DNA from: Tolumonas osonensis
Lineage (GTDB): Bacteria; Pseudomonadota; Gammaproteobacteria; Enterobacterales; Aeromonadaceae
Assembly: GCF_014202415.1 (NCBI RefSeq)
Contig: NZ_JACHGR010000004.1
Coordinates: 62,001-126,000 of the forward strand
Length of the DNA: 64,000 bases
Reading direction: 5' to 3'
The notes under the pieces were generated by a model. The model was not told the origin of the DNA. It ran no database searches and worked only from the letters and a program-made list of their open reading frames with translations. Below, piece by piece: positions 10,296 to 20,636 of this stretch (position 1 is the first letter of the stretch; the number at the start of each line of letters is the position of its first letter). A program made the translations under genes and the position numbers.

Positions 10296-10987
10296 TGTTT
10301 TATCTGGCCTTGCCACTCACGATCTTATTGTACTGGTTGACCCGGAAACTTTATCAACGGTTCCCGTTACCATTCATTAATCCTTTATTGATCCCCATGG
10401 TTGTCTTGATGCTGATTCTGCATTTTGGAAAGCTGCCACTGCAGGACTTTATGGATGGCACCTGGATCATCAACTGGCTGTTAAAACCCGCCGTTGTCGC
10501 ATTGGCGTTACCGCTCTATCAGCAGATGATTCACATCAAAGCCAAGATCAAGCCGATTATGATCTGTTGCTCAATTTCCGTTGTAATCAGTATCCTGACC
10601 AGTATGCTGATTTGCCGGACAATGGGAATTGATGAAGAGATCACCCGCAGTATTGCCACCCGCTCTATTACCACACCGCTGGCGATGAGTGTAAGTGAAA
10701 GTCTTGGGGGGATTCCGTCTATCGCTGCGGCCGTAGTTATCATGGTCGGCATCTCTGGTGCCGTGGTCGGATTTCCGTTACTGAAAATCTTTGGTGTCAC
10801 CGATCCACAGGCTCAAGGACTGGCAATTGGCGCATGTTCGCATGCTATCGGTACGGCTGCCGCGACAGAGCGGGGAACCACACAAGGCGCCTTTTCCTCG
10901 CTGGCTCTGGTTGTATGCGGGATCCTGACGTCACTGATAGCCCCGGTCATGTTTGCGATCTACGGGATGATCCTTGGCATAAATTAA
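10292..10987 (+). CDS. yohK: CidB/LrgB-family membrane protein YohK
   Basis: Partner of YohJ: 231 residues, about six membrane segments. The family signature is visible in TTPLAMSVSESLGGIPSIAA and in GACSHAIGTAAATERG. Its start lies within the last codons of yohJ. The stop codon sits inside the left arm of the downstream hairpin. Confidence 0.93.
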   Translation: MMFYLALPLTILLYWLTRKLYQRFPLPFINPLLIPMVVLMLILHFGKLPLQDFMDGTWIINWLLKPAVVALALPLYQQMIHIKAKIKPIMICCSISVVISILTSMLICRTMGIDEEITRSIATRSITTPLAMSVSESLGGIPSIAAAVVIMVGISGAVVGFPLLKIFGVTDPQAQGLAIGACSHAIGTAAATERGTTQGAFSSLALVVCGILTSLIAPVMFAIYGMILGIN

Positions 10988-11010
10988 AGGCGGCACATGG
11001 CCGCCCTTAA
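10984..11010. terminator. Probable terminator between yohK and DUF4250 gene
   Basis: GGCGGC (10989-10994) / GCCGCC (11000-11005) with outer TTAA/TTAA pairing, followed by TATTTAAT. It has a weaker T-tract than the others here and may serve both converging genes. Confidence 0.55.
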
Positions 11011-11026
11011 TATTTAATCTGCTTTT

Positions 11027-11224
11027 TCAGTGGTGAGCTTTAAACTGATTACTCATTTCATCGTAATGGTAACCAATAGAAGACATTCTCTGCTTCAACA
11101 CATCCTGTGACATATCATAGCGCAGCAGCAATTCGCCAAGATCGGCACATTCCAGTCTCAGTTTCTCGTTCACAATGCCAAGTAGAATATTGGCATCCAT
11201 TCGTTGATAAGCACTTAGATCCAT
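11027..11224 (-). CDS. DUF4250 small protein
   Basis: A 65-residue protein beginning MDLSAYQRMDANILLGIVNEK and ending in GYHYDEMSNQFKAH. It matches the short DUF4250 family (MD-LLSIVN-KLR pattern, then GY-Y---NQF). Function is unknown. AGGAG lies about 7 bases before the ATG. It is predicted cytoplasmic and mostly helical. It lies downstream of hemH on the same strand with an 82-bp gap. Confidence 0.8.
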   Translation of the reverse strand: MDLSAYQRMDANILLGIVNEKLRLECADLGELLLRYDMSQDVLKQRMSSIGYHYDEMSNQFKAHH

Positions 11225-11306
11225 TGTCGTTCTCCTGTCAAATCAACCACCACAGGATAACTATAGTGTGTTAATGAACGGATACTGTGTGCTGAAACCC
11301 AAATTT

Positions 11307-12284
11307 TTAATATTGAATGGCGCACTGCCACTGACGAATGAAGGCGGCCAAGGTCTCCATATAACCGGGATCTGCGTTCAACGCCGGCACATACCGGAAA
11401 AATTCACCGCCAGCGTGCAGATAAGTCTCTTTTCCTTCTTCAGCGATCTCTTCTAAGGTTTCCAGGCAATCCACACTAAACGCAGGACAAACCACATAGA
11501 GCCGTTTTTTCCCGTTTCCGGGTAATTGCCGCAACAACGTATCCGTATACGGCTGAAGCCATTTCTGTTTTCCAAAACGGGATTGAAAACTCAGTTGCCA
11601 CTGACTGGCCGAAAGTCCTAACTCCTGAGCAACCTGTTCTGCTGTTTCTTTACATTGCCGGGGGTAAGGGTCGCCCCGGTCAGCATATTGTTCGGGAATC
11701 CCGTGAAAAGAGAACAGTAAAAAATCATCCAGCTCCGAGGAAAAACCCGTCCGTCGGATGGAATCAGCCAGAGCCTTGATATATCCGGAAGATTGATAAT
11801 GTGTACCGATTAATGAATAGGTAGGTATATGGTGTTCATGCGCCATGACCCGTTGCCAGGCATCAGATACACAAGCTGTCGTCGTTGATGAGTATTGCGG
11901 ATAAAGCGGTAATAGCAGAACCTGCGTTACCCCTCGGGCTTTCAGACGTAACCAGGCATCCTGCAAAGAAGGCTGCCCATATGTCATCGCCAGCTCCACA
12001 ATCACAGAATCGCCTGACAATGCCTGTAACGCCGTTTGCTGTTGCTGGCTGTATACCAGTAGCGGAGAGCCCTGTTCTAACCAGATTTGCTGATACGCAT
12101 GAGCAACGCGTTTACAGCGTAATGGCAGAACGATGCCGTTTAACAAAGGCCACCACAACAAACGGGGGATCCCGACAACACGGGGATCCATCAGAAATTC
12201 CTGCAAAAAAGCCCGGACTCCGGCCGGAGTGGCTTCCGACGGAGTACCCAGATTGACCAGAATAACACCCTGCTTCTCTGCCAT
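11307..12284 (-). CDS. hemH: Ferrochelatase
   Basis: Inserts Fe2+ into protoporphyrin IX, the last step of protoheme synthesis. The start at 12284 (MAEKQGVILVNLGTP) is chosen because GAGG lies 9 bases upstream and the family begins this way; the frame runs 23 codons further up with no Shine-Dalgarno. Active-site His is in SFHGIPEQYADRGDPYPRQC, and the conserved Glu region is VDCLETLEEI. Length 325 residues (E. coli 320). As in E. coli, adk lies just upstream, here with a strong hairpin between the two genes. Confidence 0.96.
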   Translation of the reverse strand: MAEKQGVILVNLGTPSEATPAGVRAFLQEFLMDPRVVGIPRLLWWPLLNGIVLPLRCKRVAHAYQQIWLEQGSPLLVYSQQQQTALQALSGDSVIVELAMTYGQPSLQDAWLRLKARGVTQVLLLPLYPQYSSTTTACVSDAWQRVMAHEHHIPTYSLIGTHYQSSGYIKALADSIRRTGFSSELDDFLLFSFHGIPEQYADRGDPYPRQCKETAEQVAQELGLSASQWQLSFQSRFGKQKWLQPYTDTLLRQLPGNGKKRLYVVCPAFSVDCLETLEEIAEEGKETYLHAGGEFFRYVPALNADPGYMETLAAFIRQWQCAIQY

Positions 12285-12316
12285 TCGTTTTATCCTCTTT
12301 TCGTCTGCCATAAAGT

Positions 12317-12350
12317 ATAACGCCCGAACCATTTCTGGTACGGGCGTTAT
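12317..12350 (-). repeat. Strong stem-loop between adk and hemH (attenuator candidate)
   Basis: Perfect 10-bp arms ATAACGCCCG (12317-12326) and CGGGCGTTAT (12341-12350), with an inner ACC/GGT stem. On the coding (minus) strand it is followed by ACTTTATGG rather than a T-run, so it is a weak terminator, attenuator or mRNA-stability element. A TATACT -10-like hexamer overlaps its 3' arm on the minus strand. Confidence 0.65.
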
Positions 12351-12382
12351 CAATAAATCGATCAGACTTTTAAAACAAACAG

Positions 12383-13096
<714 letters not shown>

Positions 13097-13110
13097 TCAA
13101 CATTTTAACC

Positions 13111-13141
13111 AAAAAACAAAGCCGCGCAGAGCACGGCTTTG
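13111..13141 (-). terminator. Terminator of htpG
   Basis: CAAAGCCG (13117-13124) / CGGCTTTG (13134-13141). On the minus strand the stem is followed by six T. Confidence 0.9.
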
Positions 13142-13161
13142 AGATATTGAAAGTAATTAAA

Positions 13162-15063
13162 TCAACCCAGCAATAAACGGTTCATGCGGGCAACAAAACT
13201 GGCCGGATCAGTCAGACCACCCTGTTCCGTCAATTGAGCCTGTTCCTGCAACAAAATCGCCCATTCCTTGAAGCGTTCTTCGTCCTGTACGTCGGCAATA
13301 TGACGGATCAGTGCATGGTCAGGATTCACTTCCAGAATATATTTCTGTTCAGGTACCGGCTGACCCGCTGCCTTCATCAGTTTCATCATCTGGCTGCTCA
13401 TACCGTGGGCATCCGTGACTGCGCAAACCGGCGTCTCGGTCAGACGATGCGATACACGTACATCCTGTACTTCACTGCCCAGTGCTGATTTCAGGCGATC
13501 AATCAGACCCGCATTGGCTTTGGTCGCTTCTTCCTGCTGTTTGCGGCTTTCTTCATCTTCCAGATCGCCCAGCTCCAGATCGCCGCAGCTCACAGAGATC
13601 AGTTTCTTGCCATCAAATTCTGACAGATGGTTCATCAGCCATTCGTCGATACGTTCCCACATCAGCAGCACTTCCACGCCTTTCTTGCGCAGCAGTTCCA
13701 GATGCGGGCTGTTTTTCGCCGCGGCATAGCTGTCGGCAATGATGTAGTAGATCTTGCTCTGGCCTTCTTTCATGCGGGCAACATAATCGGTCAGGCTGAC
13801 TGTCTGTGCATTGCTGTCGTTATGGGTAGATGCAAAGCGCAGCAGCTTAGCGATATCTTCGCGGTTCGCATAATCTTCCGCCGGACCTTCCTTCAGCACG
13901 TTGCCGAATTCACCCCAGAATTTCTGGTATTTCTCGGCATCGTCTTTTGCCATTTTATCCAGCATGCTCAGTACACGCTTGGTACAGGCTTTACGCAGCT
14001 GCGCAGTGATTTTGTTGTCCTGCAGGATTTCACGCGATACGTTTAGCGGCAGATCGTTAGAATCCAGCACCCCTTTCACGAAACGCAGATAAGTCGGCAT
14101 GAACTGTTCCGCGTCATCCATGATGAATACGCGCTGCACATACAGTTTCAGACCATGCTTCTGTTCACGGTTCCACATATCCCAAGGAGCGCGGGCCGGA
14201 ATATACAGCAGGCTGGTGTATTCCATGTTGCCTTCCACCCGGTTATGCGACCAGCTCAATGGCTCGTCATAATCGTGCGAAACATGCTTGTAGAACTCTT
14301 TATATTCTTCTTCTTTGATTTCTTTGGCTGAACGGGTCCAGAGTGCTGTTGCGCGGTTTACCTGTTCCCAGGCACCTTCTGTCGCTGGCTTGTCTTCGCC
14401 TTCGGCCGCTTCCGGTGCTTTCCACAGTTCTACCGGAATGCTGATGTGATCAGAATATTTACCGATCACAGAACGCAGACGCCAGTCATCCAGAAACTCT
14501 TTTTCATCTTCGCGCAGATGCAGGATCACGTCGGTACCACGACCTTCTTTGGTCACATCAGCTACCGTGAAACTGCCATCACCGGTTGATTCCCAGCGTA
14601 CTGCGCGATCGGCCGTTTCGCCTGCTACACGGCTGATCACGGTTACTTTATCCGCCACGATAAAAGCGGAGTAGAAACCGACACCGAACTGGCCGATCAG
14701 CTGCGAGTCTTTCGCCTGATCACCACTCAGGTTCTGGAAGAAATCCTTTGTGCCGGAACGGGCAATGGTCCCCAGATGCTGAATCGCATCGTCACGGGTC
14801 ATCCCAATACCATTATCGGAAATAGTCAGAGTGCGCTGATCTTTGTCAATCAGCAGACGCACGCGCAGCTGACCATCGTTTTCATACAGATTGGCGTCAG
14901 ACAGCGCTTTGAAGCGTAATTTATCCGCTGCATCTGCCGCGTTAGAGATCAGTTCACGCAGGAAAACCTCTTTGTTGGAATAGAGGCTGTGCGCCATCAG
15001 GTTCAACAGTTGTTTAACTTCAGTCTGAAACCCATGGGTTTCCATATGAACAGTTTCGGTCAT
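13162..15063 (-). CDS. htpG: Chaperone HtpG (bacterial Hsp90)
   Basis: ATP-dependent cytosolic chaperone. GHKL ATPase domain: [31 protein letters not shown]. Middle domain: [17 protein letters not shown] and SREILQDN. The C-terminal dimerisation domain ends MNRLLLG. Length 633 residues (E. coli 624). AAGGAAAG lies about 8 bases before the ATG. A near-consensus sigma-32 promoter lies about 45 bp upstream and a terminator downstream, giving a heat-shock monocistron between recR and adk. Confidence 0.98.
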   Translation of the reverse strand: MTETVHMETHGFQTEVKQLLNLMAHSLYSNKEVFLRELISNAADAADKLRFKALSDANLYENDGQLRVRLLIDKDQRTLTISDNGIGMTRDDAIQHLGTIARSGTKDFFQNLSGDQAKDSQLIGQFGVGFYSAFIVADKVTVISRVAGETADRAVRWESTGDGSFTVADVTKEGRGTDVILHLREDEKEFLDDWRLRSVIGKYSDHISIPVELWKAPEAAEGEDKPATEGAWEQVNRATALWTRSAKEIKEEEYKEFYKHVSHDYDEPLSWSHNRVEGNMEYTSLLYIPARAPWDMWNREQKHGLKLYVQRVFIMDDAEQFMPTYLRFVKGVLDSNDLPLNVSREILQDNKITAQLRKACTKRVLSMLDKMAKDDAEKYQKFWGEFGNVLKEGPAEDYANREDIAKLLRFASTHNDSNAQTVSLTDYVARMKEGQSKIYYIIADSYAAAKNSPHLELLRKKGVEVLLMWERIDEWLMNHLSEFDGKKLISVSCGDLELGDLEDEESRKQQEEATKANAGLIDRLKSALGSEVQDVRVSHRLTETPVCAVTDAHGMSSQMMKLMKAAGQPVPEQKYILEVNPDHALIRHIADVQDEERFKEWAILLQEQAQLTEQGGLTDPASFVARMNRLLLG

Positions 15064-15106
15064 CTTGCTTTCCTTGATTTACGGAGATGTTTTACTACAA
15101 AAAGCA

Positions 15107-15134
15107 AGATGGGGATGAATAGCCGGTTTTCAAG
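15107..15134 (-). promoter_or_regulatory. Sigma-32 (heat-shock) promoter of htpG
   Basis: On the minus strand CTTGAAA (15134-15128) is followed after 13 bases by CCCCATCT (15114-15107). This matches the sigma-32 consensus (CTTGAAA, 13-15 bp, CCCCAT-T) and sits about 45 bp before the htpG start. Confidence 0.9.
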
Positions 15135-15171
15135 TCATAAAAACAGGCTATTAGCGAATAGAGGCAGAAAA

Positions 15172-15774
15172 CTATTCCAGGGGACGGCGACCACTGAGTG
15201 AGTGCGACAAGGTTGTGCCATCCACCAGTTCCAGTTCACCACCGACCGGTACGCCATGGGCAATCCGCGTGACCTTGATCTGGTACTGTTTTGCCATACT
15301 GGCAATATAAAAGGCAGTAGCATCCCCTTCGATAGTAGGGTTGGTGGCCAGAATGACTTCCTGCCAGTCACCATTTTTCAACAGATTATCCAGTTGATCC
15401 AAGCCCAGTTCTTTCGGACCAATCCCATCTAACGGCGACAAATGTCCCATCAACACAAAATAGCGGCCGGAATAAAGATGGGTTTGCTCAATCGCGGCGA
15501 CATCCGCCGGGGTTTCCACAATACACAACTGCCCGTTTTCAGCGCGTTTAGGATTGGCGCAAATGTCACACAGCGTATTTTCGGTAAAAGTACGGCAATG
15601 CTGACAATGACCTATTTCAGTCAGCGCACGCTGCAGCGTTTGTCCCAGTTGTAAACCTCGCTTACGTTCGCGCTCCAGCAACTGGAATGCCATCCGCTGT
15701 GCTGATTTTGGGCCGACACCGGGTAAAATTTGCAGTTCACGAATCAGAGAATCCAGTAACGGGCTGAATTTCAT
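15172..15774 (-). CDS. recR: Recombination mediator RecR
   Basis: Works with RecF and RecO to load RecA at gapped DNA. N-terminal helix-hairpin-helix ([13 protein letters not shown]), a C4 zinc finger [16 protein letters not shown], then a Toprim domain ([13 protein letters not shown] to [13 protein letters not shown]). Length 200 residues (E. coli 201). It follows ybaB in the usual dnaX-ybaB-recR order, but a hairpin with a T-tract lies between ybaB and recR. Confidence 0.97.
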   Translation of the reverse strand: MKFSPLLDSLIRELQILPGVGPKSAQRMAFQLLERERKRGLQLGQTLQRALTEIGHCQHCRTFTENTLCDICANPKRAENGQLCIVETPADVAAIEQTHLYSGRYFVLMGHLSPLDGIGPKELGLDQLDNLLKNGDWQEVILATNPTIEGDATAFYIASMAKQYQIKVTRIAHGVPVGGELELVDGTTLSHSLSGRRPLE

Positions 15775-15792
15775 GCGTTAAATATCCATCTG

Positions 15793-15832
15793 AGAAAAAC
15801 AAAACAGGCCGTTGCTTATCACTACGGCCTGT
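15793..15832 (-). terminator. Terminator/attenuator between ybaB and recR
   Basis: ACAGGCCGT (15804-15812) / ACGGCCTGT (15824-15832). On the minus strand the stem runs into TTTTGTTTTT. It lies less than 30 bp upstream of recR. Confidence 0.75.
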
Positions 15833-15859
15833 CAGATACGAATGATCGCTGCTGCGGGA

Positions 15860-16192
15860 TCAGAATGGCATCTTGAAACCTGGCGGTAACTGCATACCAC
15901 CGGTAATTTCAGCCATTTTTGTTTTGTTCTGCTCTTCCGCACGACGCACGGCGTCATTAAAAGCGGCCGCGATCAGGTCTTCCAGCATTTCCTGATCGTC
16001 GTCCTGCATCAGACTTGGATCAATGGCAACACGACGCACATTATGATTGCCGGTAATGGTAATTTTTACCAAACCTGCACCTGATTCGCCGGTGACTTCC
16101 ATTTTGGCAACTTCTTCCTGCATCTTCTGCATGCGCTCTTGCATCATCTGCGCCTGCTTCATCAGATTGCCCATTCCACCTTTACCGAACAT
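15860..16192 (-). CDS. ybaB: Nucleoid-associated protein YbaB/EbfC
   Basis: Small DNA-binding protein, 110 residues (E. coli 109), of the YbaB/EbfC family. [21 protein letters not shown], the [19 protein letters not shown] strand region and the C-terminal [12 protein letters not shown] are diagnostic. It begins 41 bp after dnaX and is probably cotranscribed with it. Confidence 0.97.
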   Translation of the reverse strand: MFGKGGMGNLMKQAQMMQERMQKMQEEVAKMEVTGESGAGLVKITITGNHNVRRVAIDPSLMQDDDQEMLEDLIAAAFNDAVRRAEEQNKTKMAEITGGMQLPPGFKMPF

Positions 16193-16233
16193 GCTTCCTC
16201 ACTCAATTTCTCTGGTTGTGGTCTATGTACGCT

Positions 16234-18510
16234 TCACTCATCGGAAGCGGTGGTATTTGTTTTCAATGGCTGAATACTACCATCATCCAGCGTCGCGCCA
16301 AAACGTTGCTGTAAAAACTGAACATTCGGATCGGACAACAACAGTTGCTCTGCATCCTGTTGCAGACGAACCCGCTCCTGTTGTTCAATTTCTGCCGGGC
16401 AAGGCATGCCCAGTTGTACTACGGGCTCAACCTGCAGGTTGATTGTCCGGGACTGCACTGCTGAAAGCGCCTCTGCCAGTTCCTGTACCATTCTGGACTG
16501 AGCCAGATGCCGGGCTTCATTGCGGATCTGCAGATGCCACTGATCATTTTGCTGAGCGGTCACAACCGCCTGCATCGCCAGTTGCCTTACCCGGCCACCG
16601 ACCGGTAAAGCAGCCACGGTCTGAGCCCACGGATCACTGCTGCGGACCAGCAACTCATTGCTGCGCCAGACAGCATCGTCATCTTCATCAATCTCGGGTA
16701 ACCGGTTTGGCACGGCCGCCGCAGTTGGTGCAGGTGGCGGCACAGCGGATACGGTTCTTGCCGGTCCGGCCTGTCTGAATGAAGGCACCTGATGACTTTC
16801 CGGCTGAATCTCTGCAGGCGAAGTGAAAGACTCCTGATCCTGGTAGGCTTCCAGCGGCGGTAACTCCCAGGGCGGCAGATCATCCACCACGGGTGACATT
16901 TCAGTTAATGGCTCCGGAGGTGGCATCGGTATTGACGCTTTAGCCGGTGTGGTGACAACAGGAACGTCTGCTGCTACGGGCTGATTTGCCGGTGGTGTAC
17001 GCACAGGGATAACCGGTGACGCAACCTGGCTTTCTGTCTGACTTTCTGCCTGCTGACGACGACTGCGCAACTGATTTCTCAGACGCAGAATATCCTGTAC
17101 CCCGGAATTCGCTGGTTCCGGTGCCGGCGTAGCCGTCGTGATAGCCGGAGCTAGTGGCGACACATTTGCGACATTCTGGCTTGCTGTTAGCGCCCGGCGT
17201 GGCATTTCCTGTTCAGCCTGTGCCATCAATTCCGCCTGTTCCTGCATCAGTTTGGCCTGCATCGCCAAATCTTCTGTCACTATATGGGGTGTGGTTACCG
17301 GCGATGTCATCGGGACTGTCGCCGCAGCAACTGCCGGTTTGGCCGGCATCATAGGCGGTATCACCGGGGCGGTACTTCGGGGTGTCAACGGCTGACGCTC
17401 CCGTTCTGGTACGGATTGATTATCCGTCCTGGGAGCAAACGCCAGCATGCGTAGCAGCGTCATTTCCAGCGCACTGCGGCCATCCGGCGCCAGTGGCAAC
17501 TCTTTGCGGCCATTCAGTGTGATCTGATAATAAAGCTGGAGCTCTTCCGGCGGGATCTGTTCTGCCAGCGACTGTAACTCTTCCGCGTCATCCGCTTCCG
17601 GCTCAGTCTGCAGCCCCAGCAATTGCCACATCGCTGTACGGTGTAACAGGCTGGCCAGCTCAACATGCAACTGATCATAGTCCGGGGCCAATTCGGCCAG
17701 AGAACCAATCTGCTGCATCAAAGCCGCACCATCGCGGGCAGCTAATAGCGACAGGATCTGATACAGCTGCCGGTGATCGAGTGTCCCCAGCATCTGCTGC
17801 ACCATATTGGCCTGCAGCACACCATCGCCATATGCAATCGCCTGATCGCTCAGGCTCAGCGCGTCACGCATACTGCCCTGTGCGGCTTTCGCCAGCAGAC
17901 TCAACGCTGCCGGTTCATAGGTCAGCTGTTCCGCCTGAAGAACGCGTTGCAATTGCTCCGTGATCTGCTCCCGTGTCAGCGCTTTCAGATGAAATTGCAG
18001 GCAACGGGAAAGAATTGTCACCGGCAGTTTCTGCGGGTCAGTGGTCGCCAGCAGGAATTTCACATGCTCCGGCGGCTCTTCCAATGTCTTCAGTAATGCA
18101 TTGAAACTATGCCGTGACAGCATATGCACTTCGTCGATCAGATAGATCTTGAAGCGGCCACGTGCCGGTTTATATTGCACGTTATCTAGCAAATCACGGG
18201 TGTCTTCCACTTTGGTTCGGGAGGCCGCATCAATCTCCAGCAGATCGACAAAATTACCCTGATCAATTTCCCGGCAAGCACTGCATTGCCCGCATGGCCG
18301 GGAGGTAATACCGGTTTCGCAATTCAGACATTTCGCCAGAATACGCGCGATCGTGGTTTTACCTACTCCTCGCGTACCGCTGAACAGATAGGCATGATGC
18401 AGTCGGCCCTGATCCAGCGCATTGGATAATGCCTGTAAGACATGTTGCTGCCCCATGACCTCATGGAAGTTACGTGGGCGCCATTTACGTGCAAGAACCT
18501 GATATGCCAT
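16234..18510 (-). CDS. dnaX: DNA polymerase III subunits tau/gamma
   Basis: Clamp-loader ATPase. Walker A GTRGVGKTT (near residue 45), zinc-binding CLNCETGITSRPCGQCSAC, Walker B IYLIDEVHML, sensor TTDPQKLP and SRCLQF. Residues from about 370 to 620 are a Pro/Ala/Val/Thr-rich linker, then the tau C-terminal domain. Length 758 residues (E. coli 643), the excess being in the linker. The E. coli A-AAA-AAG slippery heptamer, which requires a Lys-Lys pair, is not present: no KK occurs after residue 340. How, or whether, gamma is made is unclear. Confidence 0.97.
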   Translation of the reverse strand: MAYQVLARKWRPRNFHEVMGQQHVLQALSNALDQGRLHHAYLFSGTRGVGKTTIARILAKCLNCETGITSRPCGQCSACREIDQGNFVDLLEIDAASRTKVEDTRDLLDNVQYKPARGRFKIYLIDEVHMLSRHSFNALLKTLEEPPEHVKFLLATTDPQKLPVTILSRCLQFHLKALTREQITEQLQRVLQAEQLTYEPAALSLLAKAAQGSMRDALSLSDQAIAYGDGVLQANMVQQMLGTLDHRQLYQILSLLAARDGAALMQQIGSLAELAPDYDQLHVELASLLHRTAMWQLLGLQTEPEADDAEELQSLAEQIPPEELQLYYQITLNGRKELPLAPDGRSALEMTLLRMLAFAPRTDNQSVPERERQPLTPRSTAPVIPPMMPAKPAVAAATVPMTSPVTTPHIVTEDLAMQAKLMQEQAELMAQAEQEMPRRALTASQNVANVSPLAPAITTATPAPEPANSGVQDILRLRNQLRSRRQQAESQTESQVASPVIPVRTPPANQPVAADVPVVTTPAKASIPMPPPEPLTEMSPVVDDLPPWELPPLEAYQDQESFTSPAEIQPESHQVPSFRQAGPARTVSAVPPPAPTAAAVPNRLPEIDEDDDAVWRSNELLVRSSDPWAQTVAALPVGGRVRQLAMQAVVTAQQNDQWHLQIRNEARHLAQSRMVQELAEALSAVQSRTINLQVEPVVQLGMPCPAEIEQQERVRLQQDAEQLLLSDPNVQFLQQRFGATLDDGSIQPLKTNTTASDE

Positions 18511-18527
18511 ATCTGCCTGTTAACGGA

Positions 18528-19073
18528 TCAATGTCCGGGAAAATCAACCAGTTTAAGAACTTTAACGCCCATCGCAGTCAGACGCTCTTCACCACCCAGA
18601 TCAGGCAGAGAAATAACGAAGGCCGCATGTTCCACAATACCGCCCGCTTCGCGGATCATCTTGATGGTAGCTTCCACCGTACCGCCAGTTGCCAGCAGAT
18701 CATCGACCACCAGCACCTTATCGCCGGGTTTGATTGCATCGCAGTGCATCTGCAGACAATCTTCGCCATATTCCAGCTGATAACTTTGTTCCAGCACGGA
18801 GCGCGGCAATTTCCCCGGTTTACGCACCGGAATAAAACCAAGCTGCAGTGCATAAGCTAACGGTGCACCAAAAATAAAACCACGAGCTTCAGTACCAACC
18901 ACTTTATCAAACGACATGGACTGATAATGTTCTTTCAGCAGTTCGATGGTCTGATGGAATCCCTGCGGGTGCTCAACCAGACTGGTGACATCACGAAAGA
19001 TGATGCCTGGTTTTGGATAATCAGGAATGGTGGCGATACAGGATTGGATGAAATCAAGCGTGTTACGGTTCAT
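18528..19073 (-). CDS. apt: Adenine phosphoribosyltransferase
   Basis: Converts adenine and PRPP to AMP. The PRPP-binding motif [13 protein letters not shown] is near residue 125, with [16 protein letters not shown] upstream. Length 181 residues (E. coli 183). It lies 17 bp before dnaX on the same strand, the same apt-dnaX-ybaB-recR order as in E. coli, and is probably the first gene of that operon. It competes for adenine with the deaminase at 6838-7833. Confidence 0.97.
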   Translation of the reverse strand: MNRNTLDFIQSCIATIPDYPKPGIIFRDVTSLVEHPQGFHQTIELLKEHYQSMSFDKVVGTEARGFIFGAPLAYALQLGFIPVRKPGKLPRSVLEQSYQLEYGEDCLQMHCDAIKPGDKVLVVDDLLATGGTVEATIKMIREAGGIVEHAAFVISLPDLGGEERLTAMGVKVLKLVDFPGH

Positions 19074-19170
19074 GGTATGTGCGTTTCAGAAGATAAAATC
19101 AAAACGTGTAGGTTAGCAGCCTGCAGGCTGAATGCAATCATTGCGCCCGGTGAATGGTAATAAACGCGCA

Positions 19171-19196
19171 AAAATAAAGCCGCCCGGAGGCGGCTT
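19171..19196 (-). terminator. Terminator of porin gene
   Basis: AAGCCGCC (19177-19184) / GGCGGCTT (19189-19196) with a CGGA tetraloop. TATTTT follows on the minus strand. Confidence 0.88.
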
Positions 19197-19224
19197 CACT
19201 ACAATCAGCTAATTTCAGACGAAA

Positions 19225-20259
19225 TTAGAAGTTGTATTGCAGACCAACAACGTAGTTGTCGTCTTCGCCAGCAACTTCGTTGATTTTGTATTCTGCATAC
19301 GCTTTGGCTTTAGCTGTGATGTCATACTGGGTACCCAGTACATAGTACTTGGTAGTTTCAACGTCGTAGTTATGACCATCAACCAGACCGTAGCCAGCAA
19401 CCAGAGTCCAGTCAGGCTGAACTTTATAAGTCGCGGTTACAGTCCAAACGGTATCCTTTTCATCAGCCAGGTCATGTTTCAGCTGACCATAAGTAGAGGC
19501 CAGATAGAATGCATCATAAGTATAACCCAGACCAGCAGCATACTGTTCATCAGTGTAGCTTTCGCCAGCCGCTTCACCAGTCTTCGCCTGGTAAGCCAGA
19601 ACAGGTTTCAGAGAAGAAACTTCGTCGATCTGGAAAGTATAACCAGCAGACGCCGCATATTGGTTCTGCAGTTTATCTTCTTCATTATTATTTGCTTTTG
19701 CTTCATCAGAGAAGCTCACGCTACCACGCAGATCCCAGCCATCAGCCGCATAAGTTACATTCGCTGAATCATCCCAACGAGAATCAAACTGGTTTTCAAC
19801 CAGACCTGAGTACTCATTGTATACGTCAGTTACATCACTCAGTTGAACATAAGCGCTGTCTTGAGTACCAACGGTAGCCTGAACACCGTTACCAAAATCA
19901 GCACCAGCAAATGCATAGCGGTTTACGAAAGAGTCAGCTTCACCATCATCATCATTTTCAGCTGATACTTCCCACTCCAGTTTGCTGATCAGAGCTACAT
20001 CGTTGTAACCAGTTGCCCATTTACCTTTGAAACCAAAACGAGCCAGAGCATCGCCACCGAAGTTGTCAGCTTCACCAGCTGTGGCAGCATTATAATCATC
20101 ATCTGTTTTATCAGAAGTTGCATTATAGATTTGACCAGCTTGATATTGGATACGGCCGTAAACGTCTACTTGTTGACCATCTTTATCATATACAACAGCT
20201 GCATTGGCAGATGCAGCAAACAGAGAGGTAGTTACTACTGCCAGGATTGTTTTTTTCAT
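19225..20259 (-). CDS. Outer-membrane general porin (OmpC/OmpF family)
   Basis: Trimeric 16-strand beta-barrel porin. The start at 20259 gives MKKTILAVVTTSLFAASANA, a signal peptide cleaved before AVVYDKDGQQVDVYGR, the standard N-terminus of Gram-negative porins. The frame continues 50 codons upstream without sense. Alternating aromatic strands run through the protein, and it ends in VVGLQYNF; the terminal Phe is the BAM signal. Length 344 residues. Acidic loop stretches (DKTDDDYN, ENDDDGEAD) face the outside. Specific substrate cannot be read. The leader has a weak AGG ribosome site. Confidence 0.93.
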   Translation of the reverse strand: MKKTILAVVTTSLFAASANAAVVYDKDGQQVDVYGRIQYQAGQIYNATSDKTDDDYNAATAGEADNFGGDALARFGFKGKWATGYNDVALISKLEWEVSAENDDDGEADSFVNRYAFAGADFGNGVQATVGTQDSAYVQLSDVTDVYNEYSGLVENQFDSRWDDSANVTYAADGWDLRGSVSFSDEAKANNNEEDKLQNQYAASAGYTFQIDEVSSLKPVLAYQAKTGEAAGESYTDEQYAAGLGYTYDAFYLASTYGQLKHDLADEKDTVWTVTATYKVQPDWTLVAGYGLVDGHNYDVETTKYYVLGTQYDITAKAKAYAEYKINEVAGEDDNYVVGLQYNF

Positions 20260-20636
20260 AATTAAATGCCTACTGTAATTAAACATTGTGTCTTTTTTTA
20301 TTTCCCTGTGCGGTAACACATGAGTGCTACCTGAATGTGAATCTAACAAGAAAGAGTGATGACAGCAACACTTTGTATGTCCATCTGAACCACAAAGATA
20401 AAACAGCACAAAAAACCATATAGAAATAACAACTCAGTGTTAAAAATTGTAATTAACAACATAAAACACATTAAAGAAATAGAATGGACACTCTAAGTCG
20501 CTATTTTAAGTGATATTTAACACATAAATTTCATTAAGCAGAACCCCAAATGAAACCCTGGCTTTTTATCAGCTATTGCTCTGAATAAACAGAAGATTAG
20601 AATGCTGTCAGAAATAACCGCTATCAAGGATTAGTT
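20260..20636. other. A+T-rich divergent region between porin and DUF2057 genes
   Basis: The 377 bp are strongly A+T-rich, with A/T runs around 20420-20530. This fits an OmpR- or H-NS-type porin control region, but I cannot assign a specific operator or promoter. No coding sequence is supported. Confidence 0.4.
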
